Assembly (NCBI RefSeq): GCF_036850765.1
Contig: NC_089491.1
Coordinates: 186,971,520-187,035,519, forward strand
Direction of reading: 5' to 3'
DNA from: Saccopteryx bilineata
Taxonomy: Eukaryota > Chordata > Mammalia > Chiroptera > Emballonuridae
DNA: 64,000 nucleotides
Shown: in pieces, positions 34,286 to 46,598 of the stretch
Layout of the letters: the number at the start of each line of letters is the position of its first letter
Position numbering within the stretch: position 1 is the stretch's first letter
Notes under the pieces: model-generated
Told to the model about the DNA's origin: nothing
The model's database searches: none
What the model saw: the letters and a program-made list of their open reading frames with translations, nothing else
Position numbers and translations under genes: made by a program

Positions 34286-34480
34286 TTAATTTTTTATTTA
34301 TTGATTTTAGCAAGAGAGGTAGGGAAAGAGGGACAGAGGTAGGAAAGAGAGAGAGAAGGGGGAGGGAGGAGGGGTGGAGAAGCAGATGGTCGCTTCTCCT
34401 GTGTGCCCTGACTGGGAATCGAACTCGGGACATCCACACACTGGGCCAACACTCTACCACTGAGCCAAATGGCCAGGGCC
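34286..34480 (-). mobile_element. Bat SINE type A, internally shortened
   Basis: Antisense copy. Only the A/T tail, AG-rich stretch and head survive (GGAGAAGCAGATGGTCGCTT, reversed head GAGCCAAATGGCCAGGGCC). The central body is missing. Confidence 0.85.
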
Positions 34481-34509
34481 TAAAATTCTCTTATTATGTA
34501 TATTATGTT

Positions 34510-34674
34510 TTAGATTTTATTTATTCATTTTTTGAGAGAGAGAGAGAAAAAGTGGTGAGGAGCAGGAAGCATCAACTCTTGTATGTGCCTTGACCAGGCA
34601 AGCCCAGGGTTTCAAACTGGCAACCTCAATATTCCAGGTTGATGCTTTATCCACTTTGCCACCACAGGTCAGGC
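34510..34674 (-). mobile_element. Bat SINE, short type C
   Basis: Antisense copy: AGGAAGCATCAACTC, CCTTGACCAGGCAAGCCCAG, reversed head ending CCACCACAGGTCAGGC. Confidence 0.85.
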
Positions 34675-34719
34675 ACTGTTTACTGTTTATTTGTTCTGTC
34701 ATTAAGAGAGTTGGAAAGG

Positions 34720-35002
34720 CCTGACCAGGCAGTGGCGCAGTGGAAAGAGCATCGGACTGGAATGTGGAAGACCCAGGTTCGAAACCCCGATGTTGCCAGT
34801 TTGAGTGTGGGCTCATCTGGTTTGAGCAAGGGGTCACTCAGTCTGCTGTAGCCCCCTGGTCAAGGTACATATGAGAAAGCAATCACTGAGAAACTAAGGT
34901 GCCGCAACAAAGAATTGATGCTTGTCATCTCTCTCCCTTCCACTCTGTCTGTTCCTCTCTCTGTCTCTCTCTGTATCATAAAATAAAATAAATTTTAAAA
35001 AA
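34720..35002 (+). mobile_element. Bat SINE type B
   Basis: Head CTGACCAGGCAGTGGCGC, B box GGTTCGAAACCCC, GGCTCATCTGGTTTGAGC, AATAAA-rich tail. The 16-nt target duplication AAGAGAGTTGGAAAGG lies at 34704-34719 and 35003-35018. Confidence 0.95.
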
Positions 35003-35018
35003 AAGAGAGTTGGAAAGG

Positions 35019-38000
35019 AGAGCACTATGGGAGGTATGAAATGGCCCATCTATTTTAGTTATTATTAACCTAGAAGCCTCACCATAATTATTCTAAACTA
35101 AACATTGAGTCAACTTTGGCTGTTGATGAAACCCTTAATCAATGAACTAAAATTGTAAAACATATGGCATGGTGCCACATTTATTGCAGAATAATGGAAT
35201 GTGAGAATGAGTAGCGGCTTCAGAAGGCATCTAATAAAATGCCTTCATTTTAACAAGTGAGGAAACTAGGGTTAGAGTACACAGTAGGTATCAGAGGGGT
35301 CATTCCAAGACTGCACTTTTGCCCCCATATATAGGCTCTGTCCAGTTGCATTGTCTGTAATGCTTTTTCTCTTCTAAAACAAACAAAACAAAAACAAACA
35401 AAAACATGTCTATCTGATTGCAATGAGTCTGTGTGAAGTTATTACATTTGGATTTGCCTCCTTTGCCTCTTGTAGGTGATGACTTTGTAAGCCTCTCAAA
35501 TACAGAGAAGAGGGATTATACTTCTAAGAAAATTGAACTGAAGTGGTCCAACAAGTCTCCCCTTACCCTCACTTTTTCTACTTCTGCTGATATAGATATC
35601 TAAAAACATAGAGGTACCCAGCAATACCACCTCATTTTAGAATAAAAAAAGCAATTGTTTTACTTTTGTTTTCCAAGTGCATTTTTAAAGGAAGTCTTTG
35701 AAAGAGGTTACGGGAATCTTTCTTATATCCAGACACAGCATTTTTAGTGAGAATTGGTTATTGGTGAGTTGAAGAAATCACCCGTCTCTGATTCTGCTGT
35801 TTGGAATGGGTGGCCCCACTGGGCAAGTGAGCCTAAAACTATCCCTGCAGAACCACAGGCAGATAGGTCTCCTTTATGTTTGTCTTCCCAGCATTAAGTG
35901 CAGGCTTGGGACATTGTAGGTACTCAGTAAGGTTTTTGGGCAAATTAATGAGAGAAGCAGCAGACAGAATTTCTGATTCTTCAGACTTTCCATGGGACTA
36001 GATGAGCACTTTGCTCTGGGAGCAGGCATTTGTGCTTTTTTAAAGCTGTGTATCCTAAATGGGATGGTCTGGGGCTCCTGCCGTGACCAGAAAACCAACC
36101 AACCAGCCAAACAAAAACCCAAACAGCCTTTCAAACTTTCCATCCCCTCTGGTAGCTACTGCAAAGCTTAATTCCATGACTTCAGGGGCATCTTTTGAAC
36201 TTTAGTGGGTGACTTAGGAGTGCACTCCTGCTTCCTGTAGAAGGCTGTGTGTCCTGGGATGCCAGTCTACACTGTGTGCTTACGGTGGGACCAGCTGACC
36301 AGCTGCTTGTGGGACCTCATCTCTTTTGAGCATGCCTGTGGAGAAGAAGACTTCTAAGTTTCTTACCTTAGTGGGATTGTGTGCAGTGTGGTGTTTCCCA
36401 TCAAGAAAAAATTAACACAAGTTTGCTTGATGACATGTTAGACAATTTCCTCCTTAATGAAGGAAGGTCTTGCTCCCTGTCATCAGGTCCCAGCCAGCCT
36501 GACTTCTGATTAAACTTGTCCACGAAGTGGTAGGAGATGCTTTAGTGAACACTGCTGAGAAGATGGCTCTTCAGACGACCATGTGCTGTGAAGCAACTTG
36601 TGTTCCTGTGGCCGGTGAGCAGGGACAGGCACGCCAGCACAGAGTGTGTCCGTGCTGCCGACAGGCCGCGCAGGGCGTGAATATGCCTGTTTCAAGGAAG
36701 CAGCACTGGTTGAGAATGGACAACAGACATAGCCACAGCACCCTCCCAAAGCCTGGGACTATACCAGTAACCAAAGCTGTCTTGAGGAAAGCTCTGTCCT
36801 GTTCACTTGCTTTTAGAGTCCAAAATCACATCTGAAGACATGTTTTTGGGACATGAGTCCTGGGGTGCCTTTATGTCAGCATCAGCCATGAAAGGTCTTT
36901 AATGGTGACTACATTTTCTTTCCACAGACATGGGAAAAGAATAGGACTTACCTCGTAGGACTACCTTTCTTCAAGCCTTCCACAGCCTCCTCCCACCTTC
37001 GGTTTTGAATTACAGAAGGACAGGTCTTTTTGTCTTCAAGAGCCGAGGCTACATGCCATGTATCTTCCACATGGCAGAGGTGTTCTTACCTGATTTTATC
37101 CTGCGGCATTGAAAAATCCTACAGTGTACTTTGCCACATTTTTTCTTTTTTTCCATCCCCAAGGCACCACTGAGAGTTGGTAGGAGGAAAAATATTGACT
37201 TAAGCCTGAAGAGAGGTCAGCAACATGTCCAGAATCACAGTGCGATGGTGACTCAGACCTGTTTGGGAAGTTTCTTAATCAGCTTGAAGATTGGTTATTT
37301 AAACAGCAAGAGATATTTATTCATTTAGAGATATTTATTCATTTTGGAAGTCTCTTCCATTATGTTTATAAATGGCCAGCGTTTATATTAAGGGCCAAAT
37401 CACTTAGATTTTACTCACTACCCCAACTCAACCAAGTGAAAATAAAAATATATTTTAAAATGTTTGTATAAAAGTTCTCTCATGATAAATGTATAGTTGG
37501 TTATTATTGAGCTAGACAAATCTATCTGAAAGATATCTCAAGAGTTTGAAGTTGATTTCATGGAGTAGGTCTCTGTCCTCATAACCACTGCCAACCCCAA
37601 AGGGCCACTGTGATAAAAGAAAAGCCCGAGGGTGTCAAGATCAACATCTAAGCCCACTTGACATCTTTAAATTTTTCCTGTTTGGGTGAATGCTGACTTT
37701 ACAAATAGTTGGTTGCCACTTTTTCAGTCTTTACCTTGATGCTTATACTGCAGACAAAATGTTAGAGAATTAAAAGTTATTAATCAACTCATAGCAATTC
37801 TAAATTAAAAGTTTGCCCTTTTAATGTATAGCTGGGTTTGAAATTCATATTTTTTCTGAATCAGTAAAATAATTTTGCCCCTCCTTTACCCTCTGTAGGA
37901 TAAACAGTTCTAGTTCCCTAACTAGCCGACCTGTTTCGAGCTCCCTCTCTGGCCAGCAGTGTGACTTCTCTCCGAACCTGCTGGGTTTTCTGACTACATT

Positions 38001-38492
38001 TTCCTAGGCATTTACCTTCACAAGCTGGCCCTCATCTCCCAAATCAAAACCAAAGCAACTCACATATTCCCCAGACTAACAGGAATGGCTCACCTTCCCA
38101 GTCAGCCTGTGTCATTTATGTCATATGTATTAGTACATGTAGTCATTGGTGGGTTTCTTTGGCCACTTTAATGAATAAGTTAAATTTTAGATAGTCAAAG
38201 TTCAGTAAATTGACCAGAAAAGTCTTAGCCATTTAATATGGTAATGAAATAAAAACATATCTTTCAAGAAGACACTGGCTATGACCATGACTAGAGAAGA
38301 AACACCTAGAATTCTTGTCAACATAGTGACTTAACGTTGCTCACTGAGATACATGAATTTCTTCTAAATGATAATCATCACAGTAGCTGGTCCTATTGGA
38401 GGGAACTTAAGAATGAAACTTTCTTTACAAGTTGAAAGTAAAGGAAGCTAGGCTTATAATAGTTCCTGTAGATTTTAGATAAGAAAAATTAA
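35019..38492. other. Intergenic, no gene seen
   Basis: About 3.5 kb with at most a faint MIR-like patch near 35250-35330 (GTGAGGAAACTAGGGTTAGAG). Frames in 35.9-36.8 kb show no domain or splice structure I can support. One of the longest stretches without recent mobile elements. Confidence 0.5.
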
Positions 38493-38620
38493 ATGGCCGT
38501 GGCTGGTTAGCTCAGTGGTAGAGAGTCGGCTCAGTGTGTGGATATCCTGGGTTCGATTTCCAGTCAGGGCACATAGGAGAAGCACCCATCTGCTTCTCTA
38601 CCCATCCCCCTCTCTATCTA

Positions 38621-38683
<63 letters not shown>

Positions 38684-38930
38684 ATCTATCTATCTAATCT
38701 TCCCCTCCTGCAGCCATAGTTCGATTGAAGTTAGTTGGCCCCGAGCGCTGAGGATGACTCCATGGCCTCTGCTTCAGACTCTAAGAAGAGCTGGTTGCTG
38801 AGCAATGTAGCCACACCCCAGATGGGCAAGAACATCACCCCCTGGTGCGATTGCCAGGTGGATCCTGGTTGGGGCGCATGCGGGAGTCTGTCTCTGTTTC
38901 CCTCCTCTCACTGAATAAAAAAAAAAGAAA
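38493..38930 (+). mobile_element. Bat SINE type A with internal (CTAT)n expansion
   Basis: Head GGCCGTGGCTGGTTAGCTC, B box GGTTCGATTTCC, later GCGCATGCGGGAGTCTGTC and A tail. The CT-rich linker has expanded into a tetranucleotide repeat. A probable target duplication (AGAAAAATTAAA and AGAAAAACTAAA) flanks it. Confidence 0.9.
38612..38697 (+). repeat. (CTAT)n microsatellite inside a SINE
   Basis: An interrupted run of CTAT units, with ATTAT and ATCAT breaks, occupying the former pyrimidine-rich linker of the host SINE. Confidence 0.95.
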
Positions 38931-38944
38931 AGAAAGAAAGAAAA

Positions 38945-39449
38945 ACTAAAGACATTGGTTGCAGTTATTAAAAAGTATAAACTTAAGCTTTTTAGTGCCT
39001 AAGTTCTTGTTCCAAAAATGTGTTTGAATGCAACATTTAACAGCACAATTTCTACACTATTATCACAAAAGCAGAAGAGAGATAAAATCTACATGTATCT
39101 GTCCTGCAGGAGGAATTGTGACTAAAGGGATGTGCAGGAGTCCCAGCATGCTTGTTAAAGAACTTACTGGAAAGGTATTGGAGGGAAAGGCATGAAAATG
39201 TCACCAAGGAGAAGAAAAGCCTAGGCATGATAAAAGATGCAGCAAAAAGTAGAGCTGGAGAAGCTACTTTTCTGTGGTCTTTGAAATCTGTTTTTGTTCG
39301 GTTCCATTCACCAATGCCATCTGAGCTCCTTGTACCTCCCCTTCTATGTCTCTGCCTTGAGCCTAAAGTAAAGACACCCAAGTTACAGGGTGCATTACAC
39401 GTATTTCAATCACTAAGTTCATGCAGTAGGGGCAAACATCAATTAAAAC
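38945..39449. other. Intergenic, no gene seen
   Basis: Short unique spacer before a sense-strand LINE-1. A 109-codon frame at 39152-39481 has no recognised motif. Confidence 0.5.
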
Positions 39450-39759
39450 CAAAGCAGAAACAATACAGAGGATCAATGTAAAGAAACAATACAGAGCATC
39501 AATGAAACCAGGAGCTGGTTCTTTGAAAAGGTAAACAAGATCGATGAACCTGTAACCAGACTCACCAAGAAAAAAAGAGAGAGGACTCAAATAAAATTAG
39601 AAATGAGAATGGAGAAATAACAACTGACACAACAGAAATACAAAATATTGTAAGAAAATACTATGAAGAACTGTACGCCAAAAAACTAGAGAACCTAGAT
39701 GAAATGGACAAATTCCTTGAAACATATAATCTTCCAAAAATTAATCTGGAAGAATCAGA

Positions 39760-42650
39760 AAACTTAAACAGACCTCATTACAACAAATGAGATTGAAACA
39801 GTTTTTAAAAAACTCCCAAAAAAGAAAAGTCCTTGACCTGATGGCTTCACAAGTGAATTCTACCAAATATTCAAAGAAGAACTAACTCCTATCCTTCTCA
39901 AGCTATTTCAAAAAATTCAAGAGGAAGGAAGACTTCCAAGCTCCTTTATGAAGTGAGCATAATTCTGATTCCAAAACCAGGCAAAGACAACACAAAAAAA
40001 GAAAATTATAGGCCAATATCCCTGATGAATTTAGATGCAAAAATCCTCAACAAAATATTAGCAAACTGGATCCAGCAATATATGAAAAAAATCATACACC
40101 ATGATCAAGTGGGATTTGTTTTTGGGAGGCAAGGCTGGTACAATATTTGCAATCAATCAATGTGATTCATCACATAAACAAAAGGAAGGAGAAAAACCAC
40201 ATGATAATTTCAATAGATGCAGAAAAAGCATTTGATAAAATCCAGCACCCATTCATGATCAAAACTCTCAGCAAAGTGGGAATACAGGGAACATACCTCA
40301 ACATGATAAAGGCCATCTATGACAAACCCACAGCCAACATCATACTCAATGGGCAAAAATTAAAAGCAATCCCTTTAAGATCAAGAACAAGGCAGGGGTG
40401 CCCCCTTTCACCACTCTTATTCAACATAGTTCTGGAAGTCCTAGCCACAGCAATCAGATAAGACAAAGAAATAAAAGGCATCCACATTGGAAAAGAAGAA
40501 GTAAAACTATCATTATTTGCAGATGATATGATATTGTATATAGAAAACCCTAAAGTTACAGTAAAAAAACTACTAGACCTGATAAATGAATTCAGCAAGG
40601 TGGCAGGATATAAAATCAATATTCAGAAATCAGAGGCATTTTTATACACTAACAATGAACTGTCAGAGAAATTAAGGAATCAATCCCCTTTATCATTGCA
40701 ACCAAAAAAAATAAAGTACCTAGGAATAAATTTAACCAGGGAGATTAAAGACTTGTACTTGGAAAATTATAAAACATTGATAAAAGAAATCAGGGAAGAT
40801 ACAAATAAGTGGAGGCATATTCCGTGCTCAAGGTTAGGAATAATAAACATCATTAAAATGTCTATATTACCCAAAGCAATTTATAAATTCAATGCAATAC
40901 CGATTAAAATACCAATGACTTACTTCAAAGATATAGAACACGTATTCCAAAAATTTATATGGAACCAAAAGAGAACACAAATAGCCTTAGCAATCTTGAA
41001 AAGGAAGAATAAAGCGGGAGGTATCACACTTCCGGATATCAAGTTATATTATAAGGCCATTGTACTCAAAACAGCCTGATACTGGCATAAGAACAGGTAT
41101 ATAGATCAATGGAACAGAACTGAGAACCCAGAAATAAACCCACACTTTTATGGACAACAGGTATTTGACAAAGGAGGTAAGAGCATACATTGGAGTAAAG
41201 ACAGCCTCTTCAACAAATGGTGTTGGGAAAATTGGACAGCTACCTGCAAAAAAATGAAACTAGACCACCATCTTACACCATTCACAAAAATAAACTCAAA
41301 ATGGATAAAAGACTTAAATGTAAGCCATAAAACCATAAGCATCTTAGAAGAAAGCATAGGCAGTAAGCTCTCTGACATCTCTCGCAGCAATATATTTGCT
41401 GATTTGTCTCCACAGGCAAGTGAAATAAAAGACAGGATAAACAAATAGGACTTTATCAAACTAAAAAGCTTCTGCACAGCTAAAGACAATAAGATCAGAA
41501 TAAAAAGACAAACTACACAATGGGAGAATATATTTGACAATGCGTCTGATAAGGGGTTAATAACCAAAATTTATAAAGAACTTGTAAAACTCAATACCAG
41601 GAAGACAAACAATCCAATCCAAAAATGGGCAAGAGAAATGAATAGACACTTCTCCAAAGAGGACACACAGATGGCCAATAGGCATATGAAAAAATGCTCA
41701 ACATCACTAATTATTAGAGAAATGCAAATTAAAACCACCATGAAATATCACCTCACACCAGTCAGAATGGCACTCATCAATAAAACAACACAGAATAAGT
41801 GCTGGCAAGGATGTGGAGAAAAGGGAACCCTCCTGCACTGCTGTTGGGAATGCAGACTGGTGCAGCCACTGTGGAAAACAGTATGGAGATTCCTCAAGAA
41901 ATTAAAAATCAAACTGGGCCCTGGCCAGTTGGCGCAGTGGGAGAGTGTCGGCCTGGTGTGCGGAAGTCCCGGGTTCGATTCCCGACCAGGGCACACAGGA
42001 GAGGCACCCATCTGCTTCACCCCTCCCCCTCTCCTTCCTCTCTGTCTCTCTCTTCCCCTCCCACAGCCGAGGCTCCATTGGAGCAAAAGATGGCCTGGGC
42101 GCTGGGGATGGCTCCTTGGCCTCTGCCCCAGGCGCTAGAGTGGCTCTGGTCACGACAGAGTGATGCCCTGGATGGGCAGAGCATCGCCCCCTGGTGGGCA
42201 TGCCGGGTGGATCCCGGTCGGGCGCATGCTGGAGTCTGTCTGACTGCCTCCCCGTTTCCAGCTTCAGAAAAATACAAAAAATAATAATAATAATAAAAAT
42301 AAAATAAAATAAAATAAAAATCAAACTGCCTTTTGACCCAGCTATCCCACTTTTAGGAATATACCCCAAGAACACCATAGCACTGTTTCAAAAGAAGAAA
42401 TGCACCCCTATGTTTATGGCAGCATTGCTCACAATAGCAAAGATCTGGAAACAGCCCAAGTGTCCATCAGAGGATGAGTGGATTAAAAAGCTTTGGTATA
42501 TATATATACTATGGAATACTACTCAGCCATAAGAAATGATGACATCGGATCTTTTACAACAACATGGATGGACCTTGATAACATTATACTGAGCAAAATA
42601 AGTAAATCAGAAAAAACTAAGAACTATATGATTCCATACATAGGTGGGAC
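39760..42650 (+). pseudogene. LINE-1 ORF2 C-terminal half (reverse transcriptase), disrupted
   Basis: Reverse transcriptase blocks appear in several frames: [18 protein letters not shown] (about 39960), [18 protein letters not shown] (40200-40260), [19 protein letters not shown] (about 40390) and the catalytic LFADDMILY (about 40515). The thumb and C-terminal parts run 40528-41079 and 41254-41448. Multiple shifts and stops make it non-functional. Confidence 0.9.
41917..42315 (+). mobile_element. Bat SINE type A nested in LINE-1
   Basis: Nearly consensus: GGCCCTGGCCAGTTGGCGC head, GGTTCGATTCCCGACCAGGG B-box region, and an (AAT)n/(AAAT)n tail. Target duplication AAAAATCAAACTG lies at 41904-41916 and 42316-42328, inside L1 ORF2. 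Confidence 0.95.
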
Positions 42651-42859
42651 ATAAAAATGAGACTCAGAGACATGGACAACAGTGTTGGGGTTACAGGGTG
42701 GGGGGGAGGAGAGGGAGGGGGTTGGGGAAAGGGAAGGGCACAAAGAAAACCAGTTAGAAGGTGACGGAAGACAATTTTATCAATGTCACCCCATCAAAAT
42801 TAATCAAAAAAAAAAAAAAAGAATGTGTCTCACTGCTAATTCAGGCAGTTAGAAGAATA

Positions 42860-45195
42860 GTATAAGGATGCTAATTCTGCTTCTCAGGCCACATCCTGCA
42901 TAAGGGGCCCCAAGCAAATTGGTGATTTGGCTCCTCTGATTTTGCCAATTGGATTTAAAAAAAATAGGTCAGGAACACCCTGAAATGGAACTAACAATAC
43001 ATGAGCATAAATTTAAAGGACTTTTAGATACTGGAGCTGATGTATCTGTTATTGCTAAGCTACACTGGCCTCCTTCCTGGCCCACTCATGCAGCAGCCAC
43101 AGAATTACAAGGTATAGGGCAGAGTAAATCTCCTCAACAAAGTTCTAGTTTTCTATATTGGTAAGATTAAGAAGGTCATTCTGGATTTTTTTAAGCCTTA
43201 TGTGCTCCCTGGATGGCCAGTTAATTTGTGGGTTAGAGATGTTTTGAAAAATATGGGAGCATTGCTTGTCCTAATGGTTTAGTCAGTACTCAGATGCTTG
43301 ATCGGGGATTTTTGCCCACCAAGGGACTAGGGAAAGAACAGCGAGGAATTCTCACCCCCATAGGAAATGGCACCCAATACCAGAAGGTGTGGATTAGGAT
43401 ATCAAAATTTAGCATAGGGGCCTTGATAGCTCCTGCATCCTCAATAATGCATTGTGCAGACCCAATTACTTGTAAATCAGATAATCCTGTATGGGTAGAC
43501 CAATGGTCCCTTTCTCAGGAGAAACTTAGGGCAGCTGCTCAATTGGTACAAGAGCAGCTACAGCTTGGGCACATTGAACCATCTAATAGCCCATGGAATA
43601 CACTTCCATATTTTGATCTTGTTGCCTCCTGGATTATCAAGGGGCATAGGCGACCCTTACAGCTTATAGGTTTTGAGCCTCAAAATTATTGTTGTTCCTT
43701 TTTTCAAAGGATCAACAACAATGGCTCTGGGAAACTTCCACTAAATGGCAAATCGCTCTTGCAAATCAATGGACAACTTTATACTGAAACTGTCAACTTA
43801 AAATCAGCTCAAAGACTAGAATTATATGCCATGATCATGGCTTTTCAGCATTTGTCATATTCCCCCTTTAATCTATACAGACAGCAAATATTTACTTATG
43901 GTGTTTCCACTACAAAGACTGATGTCTTAGGGACAAATGCTGATGAACTATTTCAGCAGTTCCTCCTTCTTCAAAGACTTGTATGTCAACATAGTGCTCC
44001 ATGTTTTATAGGACACACTCGAGCTCACTCCATGCTCCCTGGAGCTTTAGCACAAGGGAATGCCCCCCCCTTTTTTTTCGTATTTTTCTGAAGTTGGAAA
44101 TGGGGAGGCAGACAGACTCCCCGCATGCGCCCGACTGGGATCCACCCGGCACGCCTACCAGGGGGGGATGCTCTGCCCATCTGGGGTGTTGCTCTCTTGC
44201 AACCAGAGCCATTCTAGCACCTGAGGCAGAGGCCACAGAGCCATCCTCAGTGCCCGGGCCAACTTTGCTCCAATGGAGCCTTGGCTGCAGGAGGGGAGGA
44301 GAGAGACAGAGGGGAAGGAGAGGGGGAGGGGTGGAGAAGCAGATGGGCGCTTCTCCTGTGTGCCCTGGCCAGGAATTGAACCCGGGACTCCTACACGCCA
44401 GGCCGACACTCTACCACTGAGCCATCCAGCCAGGGCCTAGGAATGCCCTTGTTGATCAAGCTACCCAAAAGAAAATTATTTGGAGCAACCACGACAGATC
44501 GAGCAATTCAGTCTCATACTATGCATCACCAGAATGCTGCAGCCCTGTGTAAACAGTTTCAACTTTCTCGGGAAGCAGCACAGCAGATTGGGAAATCCTG
44601 TCCAAGGGGTCCTATACTACAATCTGCCCCTTCATTTGGAGTTAACCCTCAAGGACCCATACCAGGACAACTTTGGCAAATGGATGTTACTCATGTACCT
44701 TCATTTGGGAAACAGTCCTATGTCCACGTTACAGTGGATACATATTCTGGATTTCTAGTAACCTCTGTCAGAACAGGAGAGGCTGCTAAGTATGTTATAG
44801 TTCATTGTCTGTATGCACTGTTCTATTATTGGATTTCCTAAACTGGTTAAACCGAAAATGCTCCTGCATATGGAGCAAAAGCATTTACTGTATTTTGTCA
44901 TTCTTACAATCTTTAAAGTCAAGGTATTATTAAAGTGTACCCAGCAAATATTTTAAGGTCAATTTAAAAAAAATTAAAAGGGGGGAGTCATATCCTGGAA
45001 CTCCTATGGGTCTACCATATCATGCTTTTTACTTAAAAAAAAATTTTAAATTTCTTTTGAATGCTGATGAACAGGAGATGCCAAATCTTTTTCTCCTGAA
45101 AACTACTACCTTCTTCATTTGATCCAGCTAATGACACTGTTTTGTCTTTTTCCAAATAGCTCCAGATATATGGAAAAGATTTATATAGGCGGATG
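42860..45195 (+). pseudogene. Endogenous retrovirus class II (betaretrovirus-like) pro-pol remnant
   Basis: Order of recognisable pieces: aspartic protease around the active site LLDTGADVSVI (about 43020-43055); a G-patch-like [10 protein letters not shown] (about 43325); the N-terminal edge of reverse transcriptase ([27 protein letters not shown]; about 43490-43605); an RNase H-like stretch (SAQRLELYA, then FIGHTRAHS; about 43800-44030). Past a nested SINE comes integrase, with zinc-binding His/Cys residues and LWQMDVTHVPSFGK (about 44450-44850). The reverse transcriptase catalytic core is missing between about 43610 and 43630. Stops and frameshifts occur throughout, and no env or LTR is seen beside it. 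Old and inactive. Confidence 0.85.
44068..44436 (-). mobile_element. Bat SINE type A nested in ERV pol
   Basis: Antisense copy with the reversed head GAGCCATCCAGCCAGGGCC. A short GGGAATGCCC / AGGAATGCCC target repeat lies on the two sides (about 44056-44065 and 44439-44448). It splits the RNase H region from integrase. Confidence 0.92.
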
Positions 45196-45590
45196 GGGAT
45201 CCTCAAACCCCTCAGTGAGATCTTCTGAGCATGGCCTTTAAGATACCAAGAGGCAGAAAAAGCCCAATAGAGATCAGGGGAACTACCAGCTTTTAGGATA
45301 TGCCCTTAAAGGCTCCAACACCCCAAAAGGGTCTCATAGGATGCCATCTGGGTCCTGCTTCAATAGGGAATAGGAAGGTCATTGAGCTAAAGCCTGCCAG
45401 ACTTACATGCCTCTGCTGTGAGGAAACAGGGACACGGGAAGGTAGGCTTCTCCCTCGCTCCTCTAAGGGAGGGTTCAGTCTCTTTCCAGCCCTGCTCCAG
45501 CCACCTATGACCTAACCTTGCCCAGAATGCTGGGGTTTGCCACTGAAGGCTGAAGGTGCCCAGGGCCGTCAGCCCCATCTACAACATTTC
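45196..45590 (+). pseudogene. Retroviral gag nucleocapsid / protease-start remnant, probably class I ERV
   Basis: One frame reads RDQGNYQLLGYALKGSN, then a degenerate zinc knuckle CFNRE-EGH-AKAC (first half of CX2CX4HX4C, second Cys replaced by Arg, two stops). A leucine-rich LPRMLGFATEG and RCPGPSAPSTT follow, wording typical of the gag-pro junction in gammaretrovirus-like ERVs. It is cut off by the L1 3' end at about 45591. Because it follows integrase of a class II element, it must belong to a different insertion or a rearranged copy. Confidence 0.5.
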
Positions 45591-45985
45591 TATTCAGCCA
45601 TAAGAAATGATGACATCGGATCACTTACAACAAAATGGTGGGATCTTGATAACAGTATACAGAGTGAAATAAGTAAATCAGAAAAAAATAAGAACTGCAG
45701 GATTCTATACATTGGTGGGACATAAAAACGAGACTAAGAGACATGGACAGGAGTGTGGTGGTTACGGGTGGCGGGGGGAGGGAAGGAGGGAGAGGGGGAG
45801 GGGGTGGGGAGGGGCACAAAGAAAACTAGATGAAAGGTGACGGAGGACAATCTGACTTTGGGTGACGAGTATGCAACAGAATTGAATGACAAGATAACCT
45901 GGACATGTTTTCTTTGAATATATGTACCCTGATTTATTGATGTCACCCCATTAAAATAAAAATTTATTTATAAAAAACAAAACAA
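45591..45985 (+). mobile_element. LINE-1 3' end, severely 5'-truncated
   Basis: Starts TTCTATTCAGCCATAAGAAA, matching the same text in the L1 at 42510-42540. It continues through a G-rich polypurine tract (45770-45815), GGTGACGGAGGACAATCTG, and an ATTAAAATAAAAATTTATTT tail. Three L1s of this 3' type are present in the window. Confidence 0.9.
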
Positions 45986-46598
45986 AATAACCAAAGCAGA
46001 TTTCTCACAATTACTACTGTGACTTTGCATAGGCCCAGGTTCAAAATTTTCACCGTTATGCCACCTACCATTTCAATCTCCTGAAAAAAAGGGAGAGAAA
46101 GAGAAATAGAAAGAGATGAAGTGTACGACTTCTTTTCTTTCAGGTTCTGTAAGTAACCTTGGGTTCTGGCTGGACTGTGTGTTAACATCATGAGGTCTCA
46201 ATTTTTACCACATCAGAGTAACCAGGTTTTATGGTTTTAAAATTCCAACTTCTCAGATGGGTAGTTCTATCTATTAAATGGCCACTTTCAATGGTTACCT
46301 GTGTACATACTCTCTAGTTAAGTTCTGATGTGGCAGTTTAAACTTGTGCTAACCACAGTGACTTGCCCCTTGTTAAAAGTGACCACTGATATGTCTTCTA
46401 CTAAGTGCATCATATGACAAAGTGAAATACTTGGTGTTTGACTTTGTTTCCCAAAGACATTCCATTAATCCAGTTCATTGTTTTCAACAGGAAGTCAAAT
46501 AAATTTGAGAAATAATAAAAAATATGCAACTGAGAACCAAATATGATAACAGGTAGAGGTCATATATACAAATATATCCATGCAAAGAGATGTCAATA
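45986..46598. other. Intergenic, no gene seen
   Basis: No recognisable element. An AG-rich patch near 46080-46120 resembles a decayed SINE linker but has no head. Confidence 0.45.

Larger units (their letters stand above)
39450..42822 (+). mobile_element. 5'-truncated LINE-1, sense strand
   Basis: Begins within ORF2 (GATCAATG and AACCAGGAGCTGG wording) and ends with the 3' UTR and an A tail at about 42806-42821. ORF1 and the endonuclease are absent. A 26-bp tandem duplication sits at the 5' junction (39456-39507). A type A SINE interrupts it at 41917-42315. Confidence 0.9.

Noticed and set aside
38612..38697. CRISPR-like regular repeat array
   Set aside because: It is a tetranucleotide microsatellite without spacers, in a mammalian SINE.
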